From Chromatiaceae bacterium (GTDB taxonomy: Bacteria > Pseudomonadota > Gammaproteobacteria > Chromatiales > Chromatiaceae), in assembly GCA_024235395.1 (NCBI GenBank), contig JACKMK010000002.1:806001-870000 (forward strand): a stretch of DNA of 64,000 nucleotides, given 5' to 3'. Shown here in pieces: positions 33,038 through 42,420 of this stretch. The notes beneath the pieces were generated by a model. That model saw nothing but the letters and a program-made list of their open reading frames with translations. It ran no database searches and had not been told where the DNA came from. The position numbers were made by a program, and so were the translations under genes. The first letter of the stretch is position 1. Each line of letters begins with the position of its first letter.

Positions 33038-35699
33038 CGGCGACCTCGGACGGCTGCTCGGCGAGCCCCGTATCCTGCACGCGGCACAGGGCACCGAACG
33101 GACAGTAGCTGCATGCCGCCGGCGATGGTGTGGGATCGGCGCGACCGGCGCAGACCTCGGCGGCGAGTGCATCGAGTGCGGCCCGCCAGCGCGTCAGCAA
33201 CGCCGGCCAGGCGATCGCCTGATCGGCATCGTGGGCCGGGTCGACACCCGGTGCCACGCCCTGTTCGCGGCTCACGCCGACGAAACCGCAACCCTTGGCG
33301 TCGCGCCTGACCCGCCCGAGCAGCGCGGCATCGACCCGTTGCGGATCGCTGATGCAATACAGCGGCAGCTGCGGTTCGCTCAGGCGCGCATCGAACCAGC
33401 CGGCGTTGCTGACCTCGCGGCCGGTCTTGTAGTCGATCACCACCAGCCGATCTCCGGCCAGCCGGTCGATACGGTCGGTACGCAGCCGCAACCGCAGGCC
33501 GCCCAGTTCGACCACGCGCTCCTGCTCGAGTGCGGCGATCGCGAACGGGATCTCGCGGCGACGCTCCACGGCCAGCCAGTCGAGCACCAGGCGTGTCAGG
33601 CGTTCCGCCTCCAGCGCCTTGAAACGCGGCGTGAACAGATCCGGGCGGCGCCGGCCGAGGTCGTCGAGGGTCGCGGCGGCGAGCGGTGCGACCCGTGCGG
33701 CGAGTGCCGCGTCGTCGTGCGCGGCGAGTGTCGTGGCATCCTGCAACACGGACCAGACGCGCTGCAGCAGTTCGTGCACCAGGGTGCCGAGCAGCGCGCC
33801 GTCGATCGCATGGGACGGCTCTTCCAGCGGCGTCGCGGCCAGCCGGTACTGGGCGAACGCACGGAACGGACAGGCCGCCTGGGCACCCAGCAGTGCGGCG
33901 CCGCCGCGTTGCTCGGGAGGCGCCGGTGGCGCCTGTGGCGCCGGCATCGGGTCGTGCGCTCGCGGTGTCGTACACCCCGGGTGCAGCGGCGAACCGGCGA
34001 GGGTCGGTGTCTGCGCGAGTGGCCAGTCGCCGATCAACGGGCTCGGTCGACGCTGTTGGTCACCGTCGCGCAGCGCGTGGCTCGCGATCACCCGGGGCGC
34101 GGCGTTCGCGAGTTCCGTCGTCAGTCGGGCGGCGAATGCGTACTCGCGCTCCGCCGAGGCGTGCGGCATGCCGAGTTCGCGCTGCAGGCCGGCCGGCAGC
34201 AACGGGTCGGGACGTGGCGCCGGTGGCCAGTCCTGGTCGTGCAGGCCCAGCAACCAGACGGCGTCGAACGCGATCCCGGCGGCCTCGAGCGGACCGAGGA
34301 TGCGGACCGGTGTCGCCGGCGATTCCGCCTGGAACAGGGTCTCGGCGGCCAGTGCGCGCAACTGACGCAGGGCCTCGCCGAGCGACATGCGTGGCCGCAC
34401 CTTGGCCAAGGCGGCGAATTCGCTGAACAACCGGAGCAGGCGCTCGCGGGTCTGGAACTCGTAGCTGTCGAGGCCCTGGTCGCCGGGCCAGCCGAGCACC
34501 GCCAGGGCGCGCTGCAGGTGCGCGGCCCATCGTTCCGGACCCTCCATGGCCGGCAGCGTCCGCTGCAGCTCGATCAGTCCCTGCAGGCGGGCTGCGAGGT
34601 CGCCGCAGTGACGCCGGTCGGGGGGGCTGTACTGGCCGATTCGATGGTGCAGCCGGGTGAGATCGATGCGCGGCACGCGGTCGGCCCGCAGTGCGGCGTC
34701 CAGCAGGGCGCGCGCTGCCCATTCGGTGGCATGCCCGCCGACGAACGGACTGCGCAACAACTGGCCGATCGCCGCCAACGGCTGGTCGCCGTGCAGCAGG
34801 TCCAGCGCGAGCAGCGCGTGGGCGACAAGGGGTCGCTGCGCCAGCGGTTCGCCGAGCGAGATGTCGAACAGCGCCGGGCGCGGCCCCTGGGTCAGGTAGG
34901 TGTGTGTTGTGAGTACCTCGTCGAAGATCCGTTCCAGATCCTGGCGACGCGCCCCGATCTGTACACAGACGATGCCGATCCGCGCCCGCGGATCGGCCTG
35001 CAGGCGCTCGCGGGCCCAGTCCGCCGCAAGGCGGATCTCGTGCTCGTCGTCGTCCGCGGCGATTCGCTGACGGATGGCGGCGCGGGTCGGCGGACGGTGT
35101 TCCGTGACCGTGACGCCGTGCGCACGCAGCGTCTCGAACAGCGCGGTCTGTGCCGGTGCCAGGGTGTCGAAGCCGCTGTGCACCAGGCGTTTCGGCGGAG
35201 GGATCACGGCCCGCGCGAATGCCTGCTGCAACAGTGCCGGCAGCGATGCACCGCTCATGAGGCCGCGCCGTCGCAGCACGTCGTCGAACCTGTGTCGCCA
35301 GGCGAGAAAACGGCGCCCGTCGTCGCCGGCACGTTCCGCCAGCACGTCGGCGTCGAGTCGCCAGTCGTGCAGCAGTTGGTAAGTCGCACGCGCGGCCTGC
35401 GCCGCGGCGGCCGGTCGCAACAGCGGCCCGGCATCGGGATCCTGTGCAATGACCTCCTGCCAGAGAAGCGCCTCCTGGGCGGGGTTGAGCAGATCGAGCG
35501 AGGTCTCGCCGGTATCCAACAGCTGTTCGTAGCCGCGCCTCAGCCAGGCGCTCCACGGCAGGATGTCGGCGCTCGGCCAGACGTGCCGACCGGCGTCCGC
35601 CTGCGCGGCGTCGAAACGCGCGCGCAGTTCGCCGGCGAGGCGCTGGTTGACGGTCAGCAGGGTGGTCTCGTCGTCGAGCGCGTCGAGTGTCCAGGTCAC
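33030..35699 (-). CDS. PD-(D/E)XK nuclease, AddB-like partner
   Basis: The GTG at 35699 gives an 889-residue protein. Its N-terminal part resembles inactivated helicase domains (TLLTVNQRLAGELR, ADILPWSAWLRRGYEQLL). Its C-terminal nuclease domain has LVVIDYKTGREV. The last 30 residues contain four cysteines (EVCAGRA, then ACSYCPFGALC), a likely iron-sulfur staple as in AddB nucleases. It is the partner of the AddA-like helicase, overlapping it by 8 bp. Proteins of this type are annotated as probable DNA repair proteins in Gammaproteobacteria. The long open frame upstream of the GTG is not protein-like. Confidence 0.85.
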   Translation of the reverse strand: MTWTLDALDDETTLLTVNQRLAGELRARFDAAQADAGRHVWPSADILPWSAWLRRGYEQLLDTGETSLDLLNPAQEALLWQEVIAQDPDAGPLLRPAAAAQAARATYQLLHDWRLDADVLAERAGDDGRRFLAWRHRFDDVLRRRGLMSGASLPALLQQAFARAVIPPPKRLVHSGFDTLAPAQTALFETLRAHGVTVTEHRPPTRAAIRQRIAADDDEHEIRLAADWARERLQADPRARIGIVCVQIGARRQDLERIFDEVLTTHTYLTQGPRPALFDISLGEPLAQRPLVAHALLALDLLHGDQPLAAIGQLLRSPFVGGHATEWAARALLDAALRADRVPRIDLTRLHHRIGQYSPPDRRHCGDLAARLQGLIELQRTLPAMEGPERWAAHLQRALAVLGWPGDQGLDSYEFQTRERLLRLFSEFAALAKVRPRMSLGEALRQLRALAAETLFQAESPATPVRILGPLEAAGIAFDAVWLLGLHDQDWPPAPRPDPLLPAGLQRELGMPHASAEREYAFAARLTTELANAAPRVIASHALRDGDQQRRPSPLIGDWPLAQTPTLAGSPLHPGCTTPRAHDPMPAPQAPPAPPEQRGGAALLGAQAACPFRAFAQYRLAATPLEEPSHAIDGALLGTLVHELLQRVWSVLQDATTLAAHDDAALAARVAPLAAATLDDLGRRRPDLFTPRFKALEAERLTRLVLDWLAVERRREIPFAIAALEQERVVELGGLRLRLRTDRIDRLAGDRLVVIDYKTGREVSNAGWFDARLSEPQLPLYCISDPQRVDAALLGRVRRDAKGCGFVGVSREQGVAPGVDPAHDADQAIAWPALLTRWRAALDALAAEVCAGRADPTPSPAACSYCPFGALCRVQDTGLAEQPSEVADE

Positions 35700-35871
35700 G
35701 ATGGGTCGGGGCTGCGGGGTTGGATGGTGCAAGGCTAACAGAAGCACCACCGCGCGGGGTGAGCGGCGACGGTTGGCGCCTCGGCTGCGGCTATACTCCC
35801 TCACTGATTGCCGATGCAGTGCGCGCCGGTGCTCGGCCAGCGGGGCGTATCCGAATCTTCTGGGGAGAGCC

Positions 35872-37236
35872 ATGCTCAGCCAGTATCCTTGTCGGTCTCC
35901 GGCTGTGAGCGATGCCTGTCTGCGGGCCCTGTGGCTGCTGGTGCTGCTGCTGGGCAGCGCGGGTGTCACGGCGGATGCATTCGAGCGGCACACCGCGCAC
36001 GGTGGCCCGGTACGCGGTCTGGCGTTGTCGCCGGACGGACGTTGGCTGGTCAGTACCAGTTTCGATTACACCGCGGTGCTGTGGTCCGTGGATGGCCTGA
36101 CCGAGCGGCGCCGGCTCATCGGACACGAGGCGGCGGTCAACGCCGCGGCCTTCTCTCCGGACGGGCGTTTCCTGGTGACCGCGGGCGACGACCTCACGCT
36201 GCGCGTCTGGTCGCTCGACGAACTGCTGGACGACCGTCGTACGCCGCAGCCCAGGGTATTGCGCGGTCATACGGCGAAGGTCGTACATCTCTCGTTCTCG
36301 CCCGATGGACATTGGCTGGCTTCGAGCGGCTGGGATCACAGCATCGGACTGTGGGCGGTACCGGGATTCACGCTTCGGGGGTTCCTGAGTGCACACGAGG
36401 GGCCGGTCAACGCCGCCCAGTTCTCCAGCGACGGGCGTCAGCTGTACAGCGCCGGCGGCGATGGTCACATCCGTTTGTGGGACCTGCGCAGCGGTAAGTA
36501 TCTGAAGAGCGTGGTGGAGAACGGCTGGGGCATCAATGTGCTCGCGGTCGACGAGGGGCTGGATCTCATCGCTTACGGCACGGCGAACGGCCGCATGCGC
36601 AGTGCTTCGCTCAGCGGCACCCGCCCGCGCCACGACTACGTGGTCGACGGCAAGCCGGTACTGGCGTTGGCGCTGGACAGCGCCAGCCGCCGCATTGCGT
36701 TTGCCGATGCGCAGGGCAGGGTGGTGATCGCCACGATTGACGGCGACATCCAGCGCGACTTTCACGCGGTAATGGGACCGGTCTGGTGTCTCGCACTGAT
36801 GCCCGGTGGCGAGTCACTGGTCTTTGCCGGCCTCGACGATTTCGTCACGCGGATGCCGCTGGACGATGCCTTTCTGCCGGCGCCGCTGGTCAGCCAGGGA
36901 GCGCTGCGCTTCGATCTCAACAGCCAGCAGGACAACGGGGCGCAGCAGTTCGCGCGCAAGTGCAGCGTTTGTCACTCGCTGGACGCAAACGACAGGCGTC
37001 GAGCCGGACCGACCCTGTATGGAGTGGTCGGCCGGCGCGCCGGCAGCCTGCCCGGGTACCCCTTCTCGGCGGCACTGAGCGGGGCCCACCTGGTCTGGGA
37101 CGAGAAGACCATCGACGCGCTGTTCAGGGAAGGGCCCGAGGTCGTCACACCGGGCTCGAAGATGCCGCTGCAACGGATCGACAGCGCCACCGATCGGCGC
37201 GACCTGATCGACTTCCTGAAGACCGCGGCGCATTGA
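35872..37236 (+). CDS. Exported WD40-repeat protein fused to a class I cytochrome c
   Basis: The 454-residue protein has a signal peptide (hydrophobic stretch about residues 17-31). About seven WD40 blades follow (SPDGRWLVSTSFDYTAVLWS, SPDGRFLVTAGDDLTLRVWS, DGHIRLWD). From about residue 350 comes a single-heme cytochrome c domain with CSVCH at Cys364 and a likely axial Met431 (GSKMPL). The cytochrome part resembles mitochondrial-type c domains (AGPTLYGVVGRRAG). Its role is not known; an electron-transfer or docking part for a periplasmic dehydrogenase is possible. GGGGAGAG precedes the ATG. It stands alone between addB (divergent) and an acyltransferase gene. Confidence 0.85.
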   Translation: MLSQYPCRSPAVSDACLRALWLLVLLLGSAGVTADAFERHTAHGGPVRGLALSPDGRWLVSTSFDYTAVLWSVDGLTERRRLIGHEAAVNAAAFSPDGRFLVTAGDDLTLRVWSLDELLDDRRTPQPRVLRGHTAKVVHLSFSPDGHWLASSGWDHSIGLWAVPGFTLRGFLSAHEGPVNAAQFSSDGRQLYSAGGDGHIRLWDLRSGKYLKSVVENGWGINVLAVDEGLDLIAYGTANGRMRSASLSGTRPRHDYVVDGKPVLALALDSASRRIAFADAQGRVVIATIDGDIQRDFHAVMGPVWCLALMPGGESLVFAGLDDFVTRMPLDDAFLPAPLVSQGALRFDLNSQQDNGAQQFARKCSVCHSLDANDRRRAGPTLYGVVGRRAGSLPGYPFSAALSGAHLVWDEKTIDALFREGPEVVTPGSKMPLQRIDSATDRRDLIDFLKTAAH

Positions 37237-37446
37237 CTCGCCGGCGGCCGCGCCACGCGGTCTGCGGCCTTCGATCACGGCGCATCCAATGCGGTCGGAG
37301 CGACTTTGCGTCGTCGGTTGACGTAGTAACCCCGTGAACGCTAGGGTCGCGTGCTTTCTGCGTGGGCCTGATGTCATGGCGTCGGCGCCACGCGTTGCCA
37401 GCGTGAACTTTTGCAAGGGACGACGAACGGTGCTGGGCCTTTTCCG

Positions 37447-39381
37447 ATGCGACGGCCTGTGGCAGTCGTGAGCCAGGCGCGATACCGCGCAGACATCGAT
37501 GGACTGCGCGCTGTGGCGGTACTGAGCGTGCTGCTGTTCCACCTCGGCGTTGCGCCGTTCAGCGGCGGTTATGTTGGCGTTGACGTATTCTTCGTGATCA
37601 GCGGTTTTCTGATCACGCGCCTGATTCGCGACGAGGTCATCGCCGGAACCTTTCGTTTCGGCAACTTTTATCTACGCCGCGCGCGGCGCCTGTTCCCGGC
37701 GCTGTTCGTCACGCTGGTCGGCAGCTTTGTTGCGGCCTATGTGCTGCTGTCGCCTGCATTGCTGGAGCGTTTCGGCGGTGCCCTGCTGCACGCCATACTT
37801 TCGCTTTCGAATGTCTATTTCTGGGCCGAAGGCGGCTACTTCGACGTCGAGGCACACTACAAGCCTCTGCTGCATATGTGGTCGTTGAGCGTCGAAGAGC
37901 AGTACTATCTGGTGTGGCCCCTGTTGCTGGTTTTGCTGTTGACCAGGGCCCCGCGTGGTGCGGCCGTTGCGGCGTTGTCGATACTCGGCGTTGGCAGCCT
38001 CGGCCTCAATGCATTGTATGTGGACCAACCCGCCGCGATGTTCTATCTGGCGCCGTTTCGTGTGTTCGAGTTCGCGATCGGCGGGGTGTTGGTGTGGGCG
38101 GACCGGTTCCGACTGCGGGCCAACCCGGTCGACGAAATTTTGCTGCTGCTCGGGCTCGGCTTGATCGCTTACGCGGTGTTCCGCTTCACCGACGAGACTC
38201 TGTTCCCCTGGTTCAATGCCCTGCTGCCCAGTGGCGGCGCGGCAATGGCGATCTACGCGGGAAGGGCACGCTTCGCGGGCTGGCTGCTGCGCAACCGGCT
38301 GATGGTCGGGATCGGGCTGATTAGTTATTCCCTGTACCTGCTGCACTGGCCACTGATCGTGTTCTACCGTTACCTGACGTTCGAAACACTGACGCCGATT
38401 GTCCAATGGGTGCTCGGTGGCACAGCGGTCGGCGGTGCGGTGCTGATGTACCGGTTCGTCGAACAACCCATCCGGCGTCCCCATGGGGTGCGCCGACTGT
38501 CGCCACCGGCGTTCGGCCTGAGTTGTGCGCTCGCGGCGTTGGTGCTGACGCTGCCGGCCGCAAGCAGTTGGGCCAACGGCGGCTGGGGTTGGCGCTTCCC
38601 CGATCTGCCGGCGAACCTCGAATTGTCGGCGCGACATCTCGAACGGCAGCAGACGGACACGTCCGAACTTGCCCGCAACGCCGAGACCATCGCGCCGTTT
38701 TCGGAAGGGGCGACCAAGGTGCTGGTGGTGGGTGACAGCCACGCCAACGACGTGTTCAACGCGCTGTATCTCAACCGCGAGCGCCTGGCGGACTTCGAAT
38801 TCCGCCGTCTGTGGATCGGTCGGCACTGCCTGCACTTTCTCGACGACGCGCATCCGCCGCCGGCACACCTGACCGCGCAGCACCGCCGCTCTTGTGATGC
38901 CGCGCTGCGCGTCCTCGCCGGTGGTCGCAACGTGCGGGAGGCTGACTACGTCGTGTTGGCGATGCGCTGGGATCCTTTCATTCTGAGGCAGCTGCAGGCG
39001 CTGCAGCGCGCGCTCGCCAGGTACGGTGCCCACCTGGTGGTGCTGGGGCGAACCGCGGAGTTTCCCGACGTGCCGAGCCTGGTGCAGCGACACCGCGGTG
39101 CGCTCGACCGCCTGCCGAAGATCATGGCGAGCTACAGGGACACGGAGATCGACAAGATCAACACGGTACTGCGTCAACGCCTGGACGCACTCGGCATCGC
39201 CTATTTCGATCGTCGAGCCCAGCTGTGCGACGCCGAGGCGACGCGGTGCCGGGTGTTGAGCGACGACCATCGCCTGCTGGTGTTCGATTACGGCCACTGG
39301 ACACTGGATGGCGCACGGCTCTACGGCGAGCTCATGCTGGATCAGGGTTTTCTGCGATTGTTGCAGCGGGGTGCCGGCTAA
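37447..39381 (+). CDS. Membrane acyltransferase with SGNH domain (OafA/PatA type)
   Basis: The N-terminal 340-380 residues are an acyltransferase-3 domain with about ten membrane helices. Its family motifs are YRADIDGLRAVAVLSVLLFH, YVGVDVFFVISGFLITRLI, FYLRRARRLFPAL and SLSVEEQYYLVWPLLL. The C-terminal about 250 residues form an SGNH hydrolase-like domain with LVVGDSHANDVF and a final DYGHWTLDGARLYGE. Such proteins transfer acetyl or other acyl groups to lipopolysaccharide O-antigen, peptidoglycan or exopolysaccharide. No glycan genes are nearby, so the substrate is open. The start is uncertain; ATG 37447 lacks a good ribosome-binding site and other in-frame starts exist on both sides. Confidence 0.88.
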   Translation: MRRPVAVVSQARYRADIDGLRAVAVLSVLLFHLGVAPFSGGYVGVDVFFVISGFLITRLIRDEVIAGTFRFGNFYLRRARRLFPALFVTLVGSFVAAYVLLSPALLERFGGALLHAILSLSNVYFWAEGGYFDVEAHYKPLLHMWSLSVEEQYYLVWPLLLVLLLTRAPRGAAVAALSILGVGSLGLNALYVDQPAAMFYLAPFRVFEFAIGGVLVWADRFRLRANPVDEILLLLGLGLIAYAVFRFTDETLFPWFNALLPSGGAAMAIYAGRARFAGWLLRNRLMVGIGLISYSLYLLHWPLIVFYRYLTFETLTPIVQWVLGGTAVGGAVLMYRFVEQPIRRPHGVRRLSPPAFGLSCALAALVLTLPAASSWANGGWGWRFPDLPANLELSARHLERQQTDTSELARNAETIAPFSEGATKVLVVGDSHANDVFNALYLNRERLADFEFRRLWIGRHCLHFLDDAHPPPAHLTAQHRRSCDAALRVLAGGRNVREADYVVLAMRWDPFILRQLQALQRALARYGAHLVVLGRTAEFPDVPSLVQRHRGALDRLPKIMASYRDTEIDKINTVLRQRLDALGIAYFDRRAQLCDAEATRCRVLSDDHRLLVFDYGHWTLDGARLYGELMLDQGFLRLLQRGAG

Positions 39382-39392
39382 CGGACGTCGCG

Positions 39393-40478
39393 TCAGCCTT
39401 CGAGGATCCGGATGCGAGCCGGGTCGAGCCCGACCACGACCTGGTCGCCCACGTTGAGTAGGGTTTCGCTGCTGCGCGACCGGTCCATCCACACGGTCTT
39501 GCCTGCGATCTCGATGCTGTAGCGCATGCTGTCTCCGAGGAACTCGGTCTGTTCGACCCGGCCGCTGAAGCGGATCTGGTCACCGAAGGGCGCGGCATTC
39601 GGATGCACGACATGCAGGTCGTGCGGACGGAACATCGCGGTGCCGGTGCGTGGCCGGATCAGCGGGTGGTCGAACAACGGAATCACGATGCCGTTCTCCG
39701 CCCGGAACAGTGCCTGCTCGCCGGCAAACTCGATCTCCCCGTCGATCAGGTTAGCGCTGCCCATGTATTCGGCCACGTAGCGGTTGCGCGGTGTGTCGTA
39801 CAACTCGATCGGTGTTCCGGTCTGTTGTATCTCGCCTTCGTGGACGACCGCGATGCGGTCGGCGACGCGCAGTGCCTCGCTGCGGTCCTGGGTTGTCAGC
39901 AGCGTGGTCGCAGCGCTCTGCTGCAGGCGCTTGCGCAGGACGCGCAACAGGTGCTCGCGGCGTTGCGCGTCCTGGGCACTGAACGGTTCGTCGAGCAATA
40001 TGACCCGGGCGTCCGCGGCCAGCGTTCGGGCCAGCGCGACGCGCTGCCGTTGGCTTGGGTTCAGCTGCCACGGCAGATGGCGTGCGAACTCCGAAAGCCC
40101 GACGAACGCCAGTTCACGCGTCACCCGGCCGCGCCGGTCGCTGGCACCCAGGCCGCTGCGATCCAGCGCGAAGCCGACGTTGCGGGCGACCGGCATGTGC
40201 GGCCACAGGCGGTACGACTGAAACATCAACGCGATCGGTCGGCGGTTGGCGGCGCTGCGGGTGATCTCCTGGTCGTCGATCCACAGCGAGCCGGCGGCGA
40301 CCGGGTCCAGTCCGGCGATCGAGCGCAACAGCGTCGACTTGCCCGACCCGGCGCCCCCGAGCACCACGAACAACTCGCCCGGGAGCACGTTCAGATCGAT
40401 ATGCCGCAGGATCTCGCGCTGGTTGACCACGACATCGACGCCGCGCAGCTCGACGCTGGCCGGTTGGCTGTGTGTCAT
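39393..40478 (-). CDS. ABC transporter ATPase, FbpC/PotA-like, with non-standard motifs
   Basis: The 361-residue ATPase has Walker A GGAGSGKST (41-49), Q-loop Gln87, Walker B VILLDEPF (Asp163-Glu164) and a C-terminal TOBE-like regulatory domain, as in iron(III), thiamine or polyamine importers. The signature motif reads LNPSQ (139-143) instead of LSGGQ. The switch histidine is Gln197 (TTQDRSEAL instead of THDQ.EA). Both changes are unusual for an active importer ATPase. The start ATG 40478 overlaps the permease stop by 4 bp and has GAGG upstream within the permease gene. No substrate-binding protein is adjacent. Confidence 0.85.
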   Translation of the reverse strand: MTHSQPASVELRGVDVVVNQREILRHIDLNVLPGELFVVLGGAGSGKSTLLRSIAGLDPVAAGSLWIDDQEITRSAANRRPIALMFQSYRLWPHMPVARNVGFALDRSGLGASDRRGRVTRELAFVGLSEFARHLPWQLNPSQRQRVALARTLAADARVILLDEPFSAQDAQRREHLLRVLRKRLQQSAATTLLTTQDRSEALRVADRIAVVHEGEIQQTGTPIELYDTPRNRYVAEYMGSANLIDGEIEFAGEQALFRAENGIVIPLFDHPLIRPRTGTAMFRPHDLHVVHPNAAPFGDQIRFSGRVEQTEFLGDSMRYSIEIAGKTVWMDRSRSSETLLNVGDQVVVGLDPARIRILEG

Positions 40479-42118
40479 GCGCTGCCTCGCTGCCATTCGG
40501 CCGGCAGGCGGAATGGCTGTTCCACGCCGCTATGGAGCCGGCGACGCGCGCGGACCAGCACCACCGCCGTGGCTATCAGGCCGACGATGATCAGGGTAAG
40601 CAGAACACCGGGCACCGCCCAGTCGAGCGCCGGCGCATCACCCTGCAGCGCCATGTACACGGTCTGTGTGAAAGGCAGCGGCGGGGTGTGCACCAACACC
40701 AGCATCGCGGAGATCTCGGCGAGCGCACCGACCGCCGCAAAAGCGAATGCGGCGACCAGCAGCGGCAGCGTGGCACGCAGTCCCAGCCCCAGGACCGCGA
40801 CCGGTCGGCCGGTGTCGAGATCCAGCACTGAACGGCCCGCGAACAGCCGCTCGAGCAAGGGGAGCAGTTTCAACGCCACCACTGCGGCGAGCAGCCCGGT
40901 GCTGCCGAACGGGATCGCGACCCCCAGTGCATCGAGCCGGTCCGAATTGACCAGGTAGGCCGCGGCGAGTACCAGACCAGGTATCGTCCACAACGCGACC
41001 GTCGCCCCGCGCAGCGCCCGCGCGACGGGTCCGTGCCCGCGCGCCGCGGCGGCCGAGGCGCCGAGCAACACCGCAAGGCCTGCGCTCAGGCCGATGTAAG
41101 GGAGCGAGTCGTGCAGCACGGGCCATTGCGCGAACAGTGCGTCGGCGAGCGCCGTGGACGGGTCGCCTGTGCGGTCTATCAACGCTCCGGATGCCAGGTG
41201 CAGCAGCCACCCGAGGACCGGAAGGGCCACCAGCGCGAACGCCGGCAGTGCCAGGACGGCGACCACCCTGGCCGGCGCGCGCGGCCAGCGGCGCGCCCGC
41301 ACCCGTGTGTCGTCGCCCGCGGCGAGATCACGCGACGACAGGGACGACCAGGCACCAGCGACGAGCAGCGCCGCGACCAGCAACAGCGCGATGGCGAAAG
41401 GTGAAGCGGCGTTTGCGCCGCCAGCCTCGCGGCCCAGCGCGAGCAGCAGTTGTGGCGCAAGCATCTCGCGGACGCCGAGTACCAGCGGTGTCGCCGCGTC
41501 CTCCAGCATGCGCAACGCGGCGAGGGTGGCACCCGCGAGATACCCCGGCATCGCCAGCGGGCGGGTGATCTGCCACCAGACCTTGAGGCGCCCTGCACCG
41601 AGATTGCGGGCACTCTCCTCGAGCGAGGCATCGATCTGCAACAGCCCCATCAGGGTGGTCAACGCAATCAGCGGCGAGTAATGCACGGCGTAGGTCAGCA
41701 CCAGGGTCGCGAAGGCGCCGAACGGCTCCAGGCCCATGAGCCAGGAGGCTGGCACAACGCCCGCGGCGAGACTGGCGAGATCCTGCAGGACCGCGGCAAC
41801 CAGGAATGCCGGCATCGCGAAGGCGATCAACGCGAGCGCCGCGACGGACCAACGCACCGCCGGCGAACAGCGCAGCGCGACGAATGCGACCGGTAGCGCG
41901 ATCAGGCTGGCCAGCGCGCTGCCGAGCAGCAGTACGCCGACGCTATTGCGAAATGCCTGCTGCAGCACGTCGTCGGTCCACAGTTCGGCGAGTCGCAGGG
42001 CACCCGTCAGGTCGGCGAACCATTGCGCCAGAGGCCAGACGACTGCTGCGGCAATCACTGCCAGCACCAGCAATCCCAGGCCATTGCACTTCCAGGTGGT
42101 GTAGGTTCGTTCGCTCAT
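40475..42118 (-). CDS. ABC transporter permease, fused two-module type (FbpB/ThiP-like)
   Basis: This 547-residue protein has about twelve membrane helices arranged as two permease modules. Each module has an EAA-like loop: SLEESARNLGAGRLKVWWQ in the first and a degenerate one around DLDTGRPVAVLGLGLRATL in the second. Duplicated permeases of this size occur in iron(III) and thiamine importers. It is translated with the ATPase gene (4-bp overlap). The region upstream holds only non-coding DNA and a divergent gene, so the binding protein must be encoded elsewhere. Substrate unknown. Confidence 0.85.
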   Translation of the reverse strand: MSERTYTTWKCNGLGLLVLAVIAAAVVWPLAQWFADLTGALRLAELWTDDVLQQAFRNSVGVLLLGSALASLIALPVAFVALRCSPAVRWSVAALALIAFAMPAFLVAAVLQDLASLAAGVVPASWLMGLEPFGAFATLVLTYAVHYSPLIALTTLMGLLQIDASLEESARNLGAGRLKVWWQITRPLAMPGYLAGATLAALRMLEDAATPLVLGVREMLAPQLLLALGREAGGANAASPFAIALLLVAALLVAGAWSSLSSRDLAAGDDTRVRARRWPRAPARVVAVLALPAFALVALPVLGWLLHLASGALIDRTGDPSTALADALFAQWPVLHDSLPYIGLSAGLAVLLGASAAAARGHGPVARALRGATVALWTIPGLVLAAAYLVNSDRLDALGVAIPFGSTGLLAAVVALKLLPLLERLFAGRSVLDLDTGRPVAVLGLGLRATLPLLVAAFAFAAVGALAEISAMLVLVHTPPLPFTQTVYMALQGDAPALDWAVPGVLLTLIIVGLIATAVVLVRARRRLHSGVEQPFRLPAEWQRGSA

Positions 42119-42420
42119 TCGGCTTGTTGTTTCTGCGGCGGCGCGTCCGCCGTCATCGGCCGCGGCCGTTCCGCGGGCGCGGTTTGAGCGATCAGCAGCG
42201 GGTGTGGCTGGCGCCGCTCCGCGGCGCTGAACCGGGTCAACGCCTCATTCTGCCCCTTTTGACGGCGGCCTGCCAACTCCGCTGAAGGCCGCTGGAAGCC
42301 GGGCGAGCATCAGCATTTTATTATTGACGTCAATAGCTTGAGATCGAGCTTCCGGCCGCTGGCCGGGGTGCTCCGATATACTCGCAGGCGACAACAACCC
42401 AAACGGAGGCCTTAGCGATC
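42119..42420. other. Intergenic region between ABC permease and MltF-like gene
   Basis: This 302-bp gap between divergent genes is G+C-rich near the permease and becomes A/T-rich around 42315-42340. It holds a 14-bp perfect palindrome at 42322-42335 and the ribosome-binding site of the MltF-like gene (GGAGG near 42404-42408). No small gene or RNA was recognised. Confidence 0.5.
42322..42335. promoter_or_regulatory. 14-bp perfect palindrome, likely operator
   Basis: TATTGACGTCAATA is a perfect palindrome in the only A/T-rich part of the divergent intergenic region. It lies about 100 bp upstream of the MltF-like gene and about 200 bp upstream of the ABC permease gene. The size and symmetry suggest a binding site for a dimeric regulator, which I cannot identify. 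Confidence 0.45.

Noticed and set aside
31115..35738. Long plus-strand open frames opposite the AddA/AddB-like genes
   Set aside because: Their composition is low-information and there are no domains; the minus strand carries clear helicase and nuclease motifs.
37672..39492. Minus-strand open frame of about 600 codons opposite the acyltransferase
   Set aside because: It is rich in Gln, His and Arg with no recognisable domain; the plus strand has clear acyltransferase and SGNH motifs.
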